Position numbers and translations under genes: made by a program
Shown here: positions 33,857 to 41,759 of the stretch, in pieces
Numbering within the stretch: position 1 is the first letter of the stretch
Layout of the letters: each line of letters opens with the position of its first letter
NCBI RefSeq assembly: GCF_000377565.1
Contig: NZ_KB898355.1
Span: 124,001 to 188,000, forward strand
Direction: 5' to 3'
Source: Rhizobium sp. 2MFCol3.1
GTDB taxonomy: Bacteria; Pseudomonadota; Alphaproteobacteria; Rhizobiales; Rhizobiaceae
Length of the DNA stretch: 64,000 bases
The notes under the pieces: generated by a model
Database searches by the model: none
The model's input: the letters and a program-made list of their open reading frames with translations, nothing else
Told to the model about the DNA's origin: nothing

Positions 33857-35293
33857 ATGGGGCTGTTCGGAATTCTGCTTGGGCTCGGTTTGCTGATGTG
33901 GTTCGCCTATCGCGGATGGAGCGTGCTGCTCCTGGCGCCTGCGGCAGCCCTGATCGTTGCCGCGGCCTCAGGCCAGCCACTGCTTCCGCATTGGACCTCG
34001 ACGTTCATGGGCGGCACGGCGCGGTTTGTCACGCAGTGGTTCCCGATGTTCCTGCTCGGCGGCATCTTCGGCAAGATGATGGATGACAGCGGCTCCATCA
34101 CGTCGATCGCCCGTTTCCTGACAGAGCGGCTGGGCGTGAAGCGAACCATGCTCTCCGTGGTGCTCGCCTCCGCCGTCGTTACCTATGGTGGCGTCAGCGT
34201 GTTCGTCGCCTTCTTCGTGCTCGTACCCATGGCGCGCGAAATGTTTCGCGCAGCGAACATTCCGGCAAGATTGATGCCAGCGGCGATCGGCCTCGGCGCT
34301 TTCACGTTCACCATGTCGGCGATGCCCGGCACGCCCTCGACGAACAACGCGATACCGATGCCCTACTTCGGCACGACGACCTTCGCTGCGCCCGGCCTCG
34401 GCATCATCGCCTCGATCATCACCTTCGCGTTCGGGATGTGGTGGCTGGCACACATCGAAGCCAGGGCGCGCGCCGCCAACGAGGGTTACACGGAGGACGA
34501 AACGCCTGTCGTCATCAGCGAAAAAGTCCGCGAACAGGCAACGACCTCGGGTGACTTCGACCCGAGCGAACTCACCCACGGCAAGAAGAGCGACCAGGGG
34601 CCGTCCTTCCTCTTCGCGGTGCTGCCGCTGATCGTTGTCATCGGTGTCAACTTCCTGATGGCGCTTGTCGTATTGCCCCGGATCGACTTCTCCGGCGCCG
34701 AAGCAGCACTTGGCATCAATATCACCTCGACGATCGGCGTCTGGGCCGTTCTGATCGCGCTCGCCGCGGCGATCGTCACTGTGATCGGATTGAACTACGG
34801 GCGGCTGGGTGCACTGCGCGAAAGTCTCGACGCGGGTGCCAACTCGGCCGTCTTGCCGATCATGACCGTTGCCAGCCTCGTCGGCTTCGGCGCGGTGGTG
34901 GCGGCAATGCCGGCTTTCAATGTCGTGCGCGATGCTGTCTTGCAGATGCCTGGCGGCCCGCTCGTGTCGCTGGTCGTGGCGATGAACGCACTGGCGGCGC
35001 TAACGGGTACGGCGTCCGGCGGCATGGCGATCGCGCTCAACGCACTTGGCGCCGAATATATGAAGCTTGCGGCCGAACACGGTATCGATCCTGCGCTCAT
35101 GCACCGCCTGACGACGATCAGCGCGGGTACGCTCGATGCTTTGCCGCACAATGGGACGGTGCTTCTACTCCTGCAGATCAGCAAGCAGACGCACTCGGGA
35201 AGCTATTTGGACATGGTGATGACCGTGATCGTCGGCGTCATCATCTCGCTTGTCGCGGTCTTCGTGCTTGGGTCGATGTTCGGCTCTTTCTGA
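33857..35293 (+). CDS. GntP family permease
   Basis: A 478-residue inner-membrane transporter of the gluconate:H+ symporter (GntP) family with about 12-13 helices. The start MGLFGILLGLGLL has GAGAGGCGG upstream; earlier in-frame starts lack any hydrophobic beginning. Family landmarks are the segment FTMSAMPGTPSTNNAIPMPYFGT and the late GTASGGMAIALNALG. A central hydrophilic loop (about residues 200-260) is longer than in E. coli members. Substrates in the family are sugar acids and hydroxy-acids; the adjacent 2-hydroxyacid dehydrogenase fits that. It sits 97 bases before the ureJ-like gene. Confidence 0.88.
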   Translation: MGLFGILLGLGLLMWFAYRGWSVLLLAPAAALIVAAASGQPLLPHWTSTFMGGTARFVTQWFPMFLLGGIFGKMMDDSGSITSIARFLTERLGVKRTMLSVVLASAVVTYGGVSVFVAFFVLVPMAREMFRAANIPARLMPAAIGLGAFTFTMSAMPGTPSTNNAIPMPYFGTTTFAAPGLGIIASIITFAFGMWWLAHIEARARAANEGYTEDETPVVISEKVREQATTSGDFDPSELTHGKKSDQGPSFLFAVLPLIVVIGVNFLMALVVLPRIDFSGAEAALGINITSTIGVWAVLIALAAAIVTVIGLNYGRLGALRESLDAGANSAVLPIMTVASLVGFGAVVAAMPAFNVVRDAVLQMPGGPLVSLVVAMNALAALTGTASGGMAIALNALGAEYMKLAAEHGIDPALMHRLTTISAGTLDALPHNGTVLLLLQISKQTHSGSYLDMVMTVIVGVIISLVAVFVLGSMFGSF

Positions 35294-35390
35294 GCAGGCC
35301 CGAGCGCAGTGTCAGCATGAGTTCGATGGAGTGCCTGAAAGACTGGATGTCAATCGTTCCTGTTCGACCAACCTTAGGGAGATTCGTGCC

Positions 35391-35969
35391 ATGAAGAAGA
35401 TGCATCTCTTGATCCTCGCGCCGCTGCTTATGGCGAGTACGCCGGCACTCGCGCATGTTGGCCCCGGTGACCATGGGTCCTTCGTCTCCGGCTTCCTGCA
35501 TCCTCTTACGGGACCGGATCACGTTCTCGCCATGGTCGCAGTCGGCCTGGCAGCGGTCATGCTCGGGAGCCGCGCGCGGTTCGCCATCCCCGCGGCCTTC
35601 GTCAGTGTGATGATCCTCGGCTTTTTGTCGGCACTTGCGGGTATGCACCTGCCTTTCGTCGAGCCGGTCATTCTTGCCTCGGCCGTTGTCATCGGTCTGT
35701 TGGTCGCAGTTGCCAGACCGGCGTCGCCCACCCTGGTTGCGGCCATTGTCGGCGGCTTCGCATTCTTTCACGGGCATGCGCATGGCGCCGAGATGGCGGG
35801 TGCAAACGCCTTGTCCTTCGGCGTGGGCTTTGTGCTGGCAACGGCATTCCTGCATGCCGTGGGTATGGGAATGGGCATCGCGGCCGGTCGCCTGACGCGA
35901 GGCACAGCGGCCTTACGGATCGCCGGCGGAGCCACGGCGCTTGGCGGCGTTCTGCTGCTGGCGAGCTGA
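35391..35969 (+). CDS. ureJ: HupE/UreJ family nickel permease
   Basis: A 192-residue membrane protein with a signal-like N-terminus (MKKMHLLILAPLLMASTPALA) and six helices. HPLTGPDHVLAMVAVG and FFHGHAHGAEM are the two conserved His-rich motifs of HupE/UreJ that are thought to bind nickel. AGGGAG lies before the ATG. It is the first gene of the urease cluster and should supply nickel for the UreC active site, in the inner membrane. The C-terminus ends shortly after the last helix (ALGGVLLLAS), as in the family. Confidence 0.9.
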   Translation: MKKMHLLILAPLLMASTPALAHVGPGDHGSFVSGFLHPLTGPDHVLAMVAVGLAAVMLGSRARFAIPAAFVSVMILGFLSALAGMHLPFVEPVILASAVVIGLLVAVARPASPTLVAAIVGGFAFFHGHAHGAEMAGANALSFGVGFVLATAFLHAVGMGMGIAAGRLTRGTAALRIAGGATALGGVLLLAS

Positions 35970-36034
35970 AGGGCATAGGCATTTGAAGCCCTGGGGTCGG
36001 TGGGTGGTCCGGCCGCGGGCGATCGTTTCGGGAG

Positions 36035-36754
36035 ATGGATGTGACGTTCCAACCAACATTGGGCCAACCAACATTGGGCCAACCAACATCGGGCGGCTTG
36101 CCGCTTCAGTTGCTGCGGCTGGTCAGTCCAAGCCAGCCGGTTGGTGCGTTCGCCTATTCTCGTGGCCTCGAATGGGCGGTCCACGATCGGACCGTTCGCG
36201 ACGAGGCGACAGCCCGCGACTGGATCTTCAGGCTGATCGAACACAGCTACGCCGTCTGCGATGCGGCGCTATTCCTGCGCATGATGCATGCGCTCGAAGC
36301 GGATGATCGCGCGGCCTTCCTGAAAGCCGATGCATGGCTGTCGGCCGCGCGCGAAAGCAAGGAGGTGGAGCTGGAGGACAGGCAGATGGGCGCATCGATG
36401 CTGACGGTCCTTAGCGATCTCGGCGTCGCCTCCGCCAAGACCTTCAGCGGCAGGAAGCTGACCTACCCGGCGGTCTTTGCCCTCGCGGCCGCGCATTGGA
36501 AGATCGCGCCGGCAGATGCCTTGCGCGGGCTGCTGTGGAGTGCGGTGGAAGGGCAGGTATCGGCCGCCATCCGGCTCGTGCCGCTGGGACATACAGCCGG
36601 CCAGCGCCTTCTGATCGCGGCGGCTGACGTCATCGAGCGGGCGGCGCGCACGGCAGAGACGATTGGTGACGACGAGATCGGCAATGCGGCGCCGGCAATG
36701 GCGATGGCAAGCGCATGGCATGAAACGCAGTACAGCCGGCTGTTTCGTTCCTAG
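36035..36754 (+). CDS. ureF: Urease accessory protein UreF
   Basis: A 239-residue all-helical chaperone that, with UreD and UreG, inserts nickel and CO2 into apo-urease. LLRLVSPSQPVGAFAYSRGLEWAVHD (about residues 25-50) is the UreF signature, and the C-terminal helix AMASAWHETQYSRLFRS is the conserved tail. The N-terminus carries a three-fold in-frame repeat (TLGQP TLGQP TSGG) not typical of UreF. Its usual neighbours ureE and ureG are missing here, so UreG must come from another locus. Confidence 0.92.
   Translation: MDVTFQPTLGQPTLGQPTSGGLPLQLLRLVSPSQPVGAFAYSRGLEWAVHDRTVRDEATARDWIFRLIEHSYAVCDAALFLRMMHALEADDRAAFLKADAWLSAARESKEVELEDRQMGASMLTVLSDLGVASAKTFSGRKLTYPAVFALAAAHWKIAPADALRGLLWSAVEGQVSAAIRLVPLGHTAGQRLLIAAADVIERAARTAETIGDDEIGNAAPAMAMASAWHETQYSRLFRS
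36049..36093 (+). repeat. 15-bp tandem repeat, three copies, inside ureF
   Basis: Two exact copies of CCAACCAACATTGGG and a third with one change (ATC for ATT). The unit length is a multiple of three, so the copies encode QPTLG-type repeats near residue 5-20 and keep the frame. Copy number could vary by slippage. Confidence 0.9.
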
Positions 36755-36808
36755 GTGCTGGCTGGGCAAAACGTGCCGCGCCGACGCCGTCGAATTGATC
36801 CAAGGGGG

Positions 36809-37339
36809 ATGAGTGCATTGATTTCGTTGTTCCGCGGCCTCCGGTCCATTCTCATACTTGCTGCCGCGGGTGTGCTGTTCGGTGCCTTCCTGATGTTCTG
36901 GGAGGCGATCTTGATGCTGGTGGAAACCTTCCGGATGACCCGGCTCAATCCGGATATGTCGGTCATCGTCTCGGTCCTGCGCGCTACCGACAAGATCCTC
37001 CTCGGCATCGTGTTGATGGTGGTCGGCTGCGGTATCGCGCTTGGCTTTGCCCTCGATATTCCGCCGGAACAGCGATCGAGACTACCGCAGTGGATGATCA
37101 TCGATACCGTCGCGGAACTGAAGAACCTCTTCTTCCAGATGATCATTCTCTACCTGGTCGTGCACTTCGCGGCCCAGGTGGGCGAAATGCAGACGCCTCC
37201 GCAGTGGGAGGCGCTCGTGCTTCCGGTATCGGCGCTACTTTTGGCGGGAGCCATGAAGTTGACCGCCAGTTCGCACCATCTTTCGGAGGGGACACGACAC
37301 GAGAGAAGCGAGAAACAGAGATCAAGCGATCAGGCGTGA
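36809..37339 (+). CDS. YqhA-like (UPF0114) inner-membrane protein
   Basis: A 176-residue protein with about four membrane helices (SILILAAAGVLFGAFLMFWEAILML, ILLGIVLMVVGCGIALGFAL, LFFQMIILYLVVHF and ALVLPVSALLLAGAM). The pattern and DIPPEQRSRLPQWMIIDTVAELKNLF match the YqhA/UPF0114 family, whose function is not known. AAGGGGG directly abuts the ATG, which is very close; the TTG three codons later has better spacing and may be the true start. It lies between ureF and ureD, a place where ureG would be expected. Co-transcription with the urease genes suggests a link to urea, ammonia or nickel, but this is only context. Confidence 0.8.
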   Translation: MSALISLFRGLRSILILAAAGVLFGAFLMFWEAILMLVETFRMTRLNPDMSVIVSVLRATDKILLGIVLMVVGCGIALGFALDIPPEQRSRLPQWMIIDTVAELKNLFFQMIILYLVVHFAAQVGEMQTPPQWEALVLPVSALLLAGAMKLTASSHHLSEGTRHERSEKQRSSDQA

Positions 37340-37442
37340 AAGCGCTTTGCTTCACGCCCGGGGTTGAGCAGCACATGAAACGTCGAGGTAACAAGGTGGC
37401 AGCAGGGGCCGCGAGGCCGGATTGGGAAAGGGTTTATCGCCG

Positions 37443-38267
37443 ATGGCCGATGGTTGGCATGCCGAGCTAGATTTGTGGTTTGCGAACTCCCACGGGAAGA
37501 CGCGCCTGATGCGCCGGCGCCACGTCGGGCCGCTGGCTGTGCAGCGCGCCTTCCACCCAGAGGACGATGGCTCGGCTCACGTTTACATCCTGCATCCGCC
37601 AGGCGGTGTGGCAGGCGGCGATGTTCTCAACATAACCTGCGGCCTTGCGCCTGAGGCGCGCTGCGTTCTGACGACGCCTGGTGCGACGAAATTCTACCGC
37701 AGCGAAATCGGCACGAGTACGCAGCGCATACGGATCGATGTCGGCGCCGGTGCGGTCTGCGAGAATCTCCCGCAGGAGACGATCCTTTTCGAAGGCGCGG
37801 ATGCCTCGATCAGTACGCGCGTGACGCTGGGCGAGGACGCGGCCTATGTCGGCTGGGATTTCGTCAGCCTTGGCCGCCCCGCCGCGGGCGAGGGCTTCGC
37901 AAGCGGCCGGCTTGCCCAGCGGGTCGAGATCTTTCGCAAGGATGAGCTGATCTGGTTTGAGCGAATGGCGTTTTCGCGCGCGCCGGAGGTTCTGGACGCG
38001 CCGGTGTTCTTCGGCGGAAAGCCTATTGTCGGAACCATGGTCTATGCAGGGCCGGCGCTGGAAAACACCGTTCAGCATATACGCGACGAGCTCGGCGAGC
38101 AGGCGCGCGGCGTGTTCTCGGCCAGCCAGCTCGAGCGCGTGATCGTCTGCCGCTATCTCGGAAGCCGGATGTCCGAGGGCAAGGCACTTTTTCTGCAAGC
38201 TTGGAGCATTCTTCGCGAACGCGGCCTGATGAAGAAGGCCGTCGCTCCGCGCATCTGGGCAACGTGA
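37443..38267 (+). CDS. ureD: Urease accessory protein UreD
   Basis: A 274-residue scaffold protein (also called UreH) that binds apo-urease first and recruits UreF and UreG. Typical segments are MRRRHVGPLAVQRAFHPE, HPPGGVAGGDVLNITCGL and VLTTPGATKFYRS. The ATG at 37443 is chosen; the open frame also reaches a TTG 21 bases earlier. It lies 24 bases before ureA. Although ureD and ureF are present here, the third member of the complex (UreG) is not. Confidence 0.92.
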   Translation: MADGWHAELDLWFANSHGKTRLMRRRHVGPLAVQRAFHPEDDGSAHVYILHPPGGVAGGDVLNITCGLAPEARCVLTTPGATKFYRSEIGTSTQRIRIDVGAGAVCENLPQETILFEGADASISTRVTLGEDAAYVGWDFVSLGRPAAGEGFASGRLAQRVEIFRKDELIWFERMAFSRAPEVLDAPVFFGGKPIVGTMVYAGPALENTVQHIRDELGEQARGVFSASQLERVIVCRYLGSRMSEGKALFLQAWSILRERGLMKKAVAPRIWAT

Positions 38268-38291
38268 ACAGCAAAACAAGGAGGCTAGCTC

Positions 38292-38594
38292 ATGGAACTG
38301 CTACCGCGTGAAAGAGACAAGCTCCTGATCTTTACAGCCGGATTGGTCGCGGAGCGGCGCAGGGCGAAGGGTCTGAAGCTGAACTATCCTGAGGTCATAG
38401 CCTACATCTCGGCCGCCCTGCTGGAGGGCGCCCGCGAGGGGCGGACAGTGGCGGACCTCATGTCTTATGGCGCAACGCTGCTGACCCGCGAGGAGGTCAT
38501 GGAGGGCGTGCCCGAGATGATCCACGACATCCAGGTGGAAGCAACCTTTCCTGACGGCACGAAGCTCGTGACCGTCCACAACCCAATTCCCTGA
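38292..38594 (+). CDS. ureA: Urease gamma subunit UreA
   Basis: A 100-residue gamma subunit of full normal length ([20 protein letters not shown], with [21 protein letters not shown]). It has a strong AAGGAGG ribosome site. It forms the (alpha-beta-gamma)3 urease with UreB and UreC in the cytosol. The tight spacing (10 bases to ureB) indicates one transcript. As in most proteobacteria A and B are separate chains and not fused. Confidence 0.97.
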   Translation: MELLPRERDKLLIFTAGLVAERRRAKGLKLNYPEVIAYISAALLEGAREGRTVADLMSYGATLLTREEVMEGVPEMIHDIQVEATFPDGTKLVTVHNPIP

Positions 38595-38604
38595 GGAGGC
38601 TATC

Positions 38605-38910
38605 ATGATCCCCGGCGAATATTTCATCGAGAGTGGCTCGATCGACATCAATGCGGGCAGGCAGACCTTGAAGGTCGATGTCGCCAATTCCGGCGACCGA
38701 CCGATCCAGGTCGGCTCTCACTACCATTTCTACGAGACCAACGAGGTTTTGCTGTTCGACCGCGGGCCCACGCGCGGCTTTCGGCTCAACATTCCGGCCG
38801 GCACGGCGGTTCGCTTCGAGCCTGGCCAGGAGCGAACGGTGGAGCTCGTGGCGCTCGACGGCAAGCGTGAGGTTTACGGGTTCAACGCCAAGGTCATGGG
38901 CAAGCTGTAG
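38605..38910 (+). CDS. ureB: Urease beta subunit UreB
   Basis: A 101-residue beta subunit ([18 protein letters not shown], with [18 protein letters not shown] and [15 protein letters not shown]). The GAGGAGG ribosome site overlaps the ureA stop region. It packs against UreC and helps shape the flap over the active site. Length and motifs are those of a functional protein. Confidence 0.97.
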   Translation: MIPGEYFIESGSIDINAGRQTLKVDVANSGDRPIQVGSHYHFYETNEVLLFDRGPTRGFRLNIPAGTAVRFEPGQERTVELVALDGKREVYGFNAKVMGKL

Positions 38911-38919
38911 GAGGCTATG

Positions 38920-40623
38920 ATGGCAACGATCACAAGGCAGACCTATGCTGATCTCTACGGCCCGACCAAGGGCGACAGGCTTCGGCTGGCCGATACCGAG
39001 CTCGTCATCGAGATCGAGGAAGACCGCACGGTTTACGGCGAAGAGGTGACCTTCGGAGGCGGCAAGGTGATCCGCGACGGCATGGGGCAGGGGCAGCGCC
39101 CCTACGCCGAGGTCGCCGACGTCGTCATCACCAATGTCATCATCATCGACCACTGGGGCATCATCAAAGCCGATGTCGGCATCAAGAATGGACGGATTTC
39201 CGGGATCGGCAAGTCCGGCAATCCGGATATCCAGCCGGGCGTCAACATCGTCGTTGGCGGCGCGACGGATGTGATCGCGGGCGAAGGCAAGATCCTCACC
39301 GCGGGCGGGATCGACACGCACATCCATTTCATCGCCCCGCAGCAGGCGGACGAGGCATTGGCGAGCGGCACGACCACGCTCGTTGGCGGTGGCGCCGGAC
39401 CGACGGTCGGCACGCTTGCGACCACGGTGACAGCGGGCCCCTGGGCGATCCACCGCATGCTTGAGGCGGCGGAAGCGCTGCCGATCAATGTCGGGTTGCT
39501 TGGAAAGGGCAATATCAGCCTGCCCGATCCGTTGCGCGAACAGGTGCGCGCCGGTGTTGTCGGGCTGAAGCTTCACGAGGACTGGGGCACGACGCCGGCG
39601 GCGATCGACAATTGCCTGACGGTTGCCGACGAGATGGACGTGCAGGTGGCTCTTCACAGCGATACGCTGAATGAGAGCGGCTTCGTGCGCGACACCTTCG
39701 CGGCCATGAAGGGGCGCACGATCCACAGCTTCCACACCGAGGGCGCCGGCGGCGGCCATGCGCCTGACATCATCACTGCGGCGGGCGAGGAGAATGTGCT
39801 GCCGTCGTCCACCAACCCGACAAGGCCCTATACGATCAATACGGTGGACGAGCATCTCGACATGCTGATGGTCTGCCACCACCTGAGCCCGCAAATCCCG
39901 GAGGACGTCGCTTTCGCGGAATCGCGCATTCGGCGCGAGACGATCGCGGCCGAAGACATTCTCCACGATCTCGGCGTGTTTTCGATGATGTCGTCGGACT
40001 CTCAGGCGATGGGTCGTATCGGCGAGACGACGCTGCGGTGCTGGCAGACGGCGCACAAGATGAAGGTGCAGCGCGGTCCGCTGCCCGAGGATAGCGGGCG
40101 CAACGACAATTTCCGCGTAAAACGCTATGTCGCCAAATATACGATCAACCCGGCGCTGACGCATGGGTTCGCCGATCAGATCGGCTCGATCCAGGTCGGC
40201 AAGCGCGCCGATCTCGTGCTCTGGAAACCGGCATTCTTCGGCATCAAGCCGCAGCTGGTCCTGATCGGCGGCATGATCGCGATCGCTCCGATGGGTGATC
40301 CCAACGCGTCGATCTCGACGCCGCAGCCGGTGCACTATCGCCCGATGTACGGCGTGCTCGGAAGAGCGCTGGGTTCGACCGGCGTCACCTTCGTCTCGCA
40401 GGCCGCACTCGACGACGGTATCGGGGAAAAGCTGAAGCTCTCCAAGCAGCTTGCGGCCGTGAAAGGCACGCGGACGGTGCGCAAGAAGGACATGGTGCAC
40501 AACAATCTGACGCCGAAACTGGAGGTCGATCCGCAAAACTACAATGTGCGGGTCGATGGCCAGCTGATCACCTGCGAGCCGGCGGATGTATTGCCAATGT
40601 CGCAGCGATACTTCCTCTTCTAG
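38920..40623 (+). CDS. ureC: Urease alpha subunit UreC
   Basis: The 567-residue catalytic subunit that hydrolyses urea to ammonia and carbamate. Starting at the second ATG (38920; a first ATG is at 38917) gives exactly the Klebsiella numbering: the carbamylated Lys is residue 217 (GLKLHEDWG) and the catalytic His is residue 320 (MVCHHLSP). Nickel ligands lie in DTHIHF and [15 protein letters not shown]. All key residues are intact, so the enzyme should be active once nickel is loaded. The UT urea channel follows after about 100 bases; no ureE or ureG is nearby. Confidence 0.98.
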   Translation: MATITRQTYADLYGPTKGDRLRLADTELVIEIEEDRTVYGEEVTFGGGKVIRDGMGQGQRPYAEVADVVITNVIIIDHWGIIKADVGIKNGRISGIGKSGNPDIQPGVNIVVGGATDVIAGEGKILTAGGIDTHIHFIAPQQADEALASGTTTLVGGGAGPTVGTLATTVTAGPWAIHRMLEAAEALPINVGLLGKGNISLPDPLREQVRAGVVGLKLHEDWGTTPAAIDNCLTVADEMDVQVALHSDTLNESGFVRDTFAAMKGRTIHSFHTEGAGGGHAPDIITAAGEENVLPSSTNPTRPYTINTVDEHLDMLMVCHHLSPQIPEDVAFAESRIRRETIAAEDILHDLGVFSMMSSDSQAMGRIGETTLRCWQTAHKMKVQRGPLPEDSGRNDNFRVKRYVAKYTINPALTHGFADQIGSIQVGKRADLVLWKPAFFGIKPQLVLIGGMIAIAPMGDPNASISTPQPVHYRPMYGVLGRALGSTGVTFVSQAALDDGIGEKLKLSKQLAAVKGTRTVRKKDMVHNNLTPKLEVDPQNYNVRVDGQLITCEPADVLPMSQRYFLF

Positions 40624-40725
40624 ACGAGGAAAGCTCGGGCGTGAGGTCGCGCCCGGGCCGGACCAACACGCCGCGGGAACGAGGCACGCTGTCTCTTCCG
40701 GGCCGAGCCGAAGGAGCAGAGATCA

Positions 40726-41706
40726 ATGAATTTGGATCGTTTCCGTGATCATCCATCCTTGTTCTTCGTGGATTGGTCACTGCGCGGCGTGGGCCAGGTC
40801 GTCTTCCAGAACAATCCGCTTTCGGGGCTGGTGATCCTCGCGGCGCTCGCTTGGAACTCATGGATCTATGCCGCGATCTGCGTGCTCGGCGTCATCGCCA
40901 GTACCGCCACCGCACTTGTTCTGAAGGCAGACAGGGCCGTGATGCGCGATGGGTTATATGGCTTCAACGGTGCGCTGGTGGGCTTGGCGCTCGTCGCCTT
41001 CACCAGCGAGAACTTTCGCACGGGCGCCATCCCGTCGGTCGCCATGGTCGTCTATCTCGTCTGCGCCGCCGCTTTCACCACTATGGCCTTCGCCAGCATG
41101 GGCGCGGTTCTGGCGCCATACAAGACCGCACCTCTGACGATGCCTTTCGTTCTCGTCGGATGGCTGTTTCTGTTCGCGGTGCTGAAGTTCGACGCTATCG
41201 ATGCGGGGCCGATGGCAAAGCCGGTATCGCCCGAACAGTTTTCCGATACGGTGCCCTATGTCTTTGCGACCTGGTACGAGGGGATAGGGACCTCGATCGG
41301 GCAGATATTCTTCCAGGATAACTGGATTTCGGGCTACCTCATCATAGCCGCCATCGCCCTGAATTCCCGCATCAGCGCCGCGATGGGGCTGCTCGGTGCT
41401 GTGGTCGGCACGCTGGTGGCGGCCGTCTATGGCGGTCCGGAGGGCGCGGTTCGCGATGGTCTCTTCGGCTATAACTCCGCGCTGACGGCCATGGCGCTAT
41501 GTGGTGTCTTCCTCGCCTTTAATTGGCGCAGCCTGATTTATGCGGTCTTCGGCGCCGTCATCTCCAGTTGGCTCTGGGCGTCCGTCGCGATTTTCCTCAC
41601 ACCGATCGCAATGCCGGTCCTGACGTCCACCTTCGTGCTGGTGACCTGGCTGATGCTTTTGGGGCAGGGCGCGTTCAAAGCGCTCGAGCCGGCATCCGCG
41701 GAGTAG
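40726..41706 (+). CDS. Urea transporter (UT family channel)
   Basis: A 326-residue urea channel with two homologous halves. Each half has its own repeat: NNPLSGLVILAAL with RDGLYGFNGALVGLAL in the first, and DNWISGYLIIAAIAL with RDGLFGYNSALTAMAL in the second. APLTMPFVLVGW and MPVLTSTFVLVTW are the matching LPxxTxPF-like pore segments. UT proteins let urea flow down its gradient through the inner membrane. AAGGAG lies before the ATG. Placement directly behind ureC means that urea entry and hydrolysis are made together, as in the Brucella ure2 cluster. The next gene is convergent after 53 bases. Confidence 0.93.
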   Translation: MNLDRFRDHPSLFFVDWSLRGVGQVVFQNNPLSGLVILAALAWNSWIYAAICVLGVIASTATALVLKADRAVMRDGLYGFNGALVGLALVAFTSENFRTGAIPSVAMVVYLVCAAAFTTMAFASMGAVLAPYKTAPLTMPFVLVGWLFLFAVLKFDAIDAGPMAKPVSPEQFSDTVPYVFATWYEGIGTSIGQIFFQDNWISGYLIIAAIALNSRISAAMGLLGAVVGTLVAAVYGGPEGAVRDGLFGYNSALTAMALCGVFLAFNWRSLIYAVFGAVISSWLWASVAIFLTPIAMPVLTSTFVLVTWLMLLGQGAFKALEPASAE

Positions 41707-41759
41707 CCCACGGCGCCTAGGGAAAGTCGGGCCAGGCAGGACAGGGCCGGTGAAAGTAT

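Noticed and set aside
38497..40536. Long open frame on the minus strand (679 codons) opposite ureB/ureC
   Set aside because: It is antisense to clearly coding, fully conserved urease genes; the protein is rich in Arg, His and Asp without any family pattern, as expected for a GC-rich shadow frame.
35391..41706. Search for ureE and ureG within the urease cluster
   Set aside because: No frame shows the UreG P-loop (GPVGSGKT-like) or a UreE His-rich tail; the only extra gene is the YqhA-like membrane protein.
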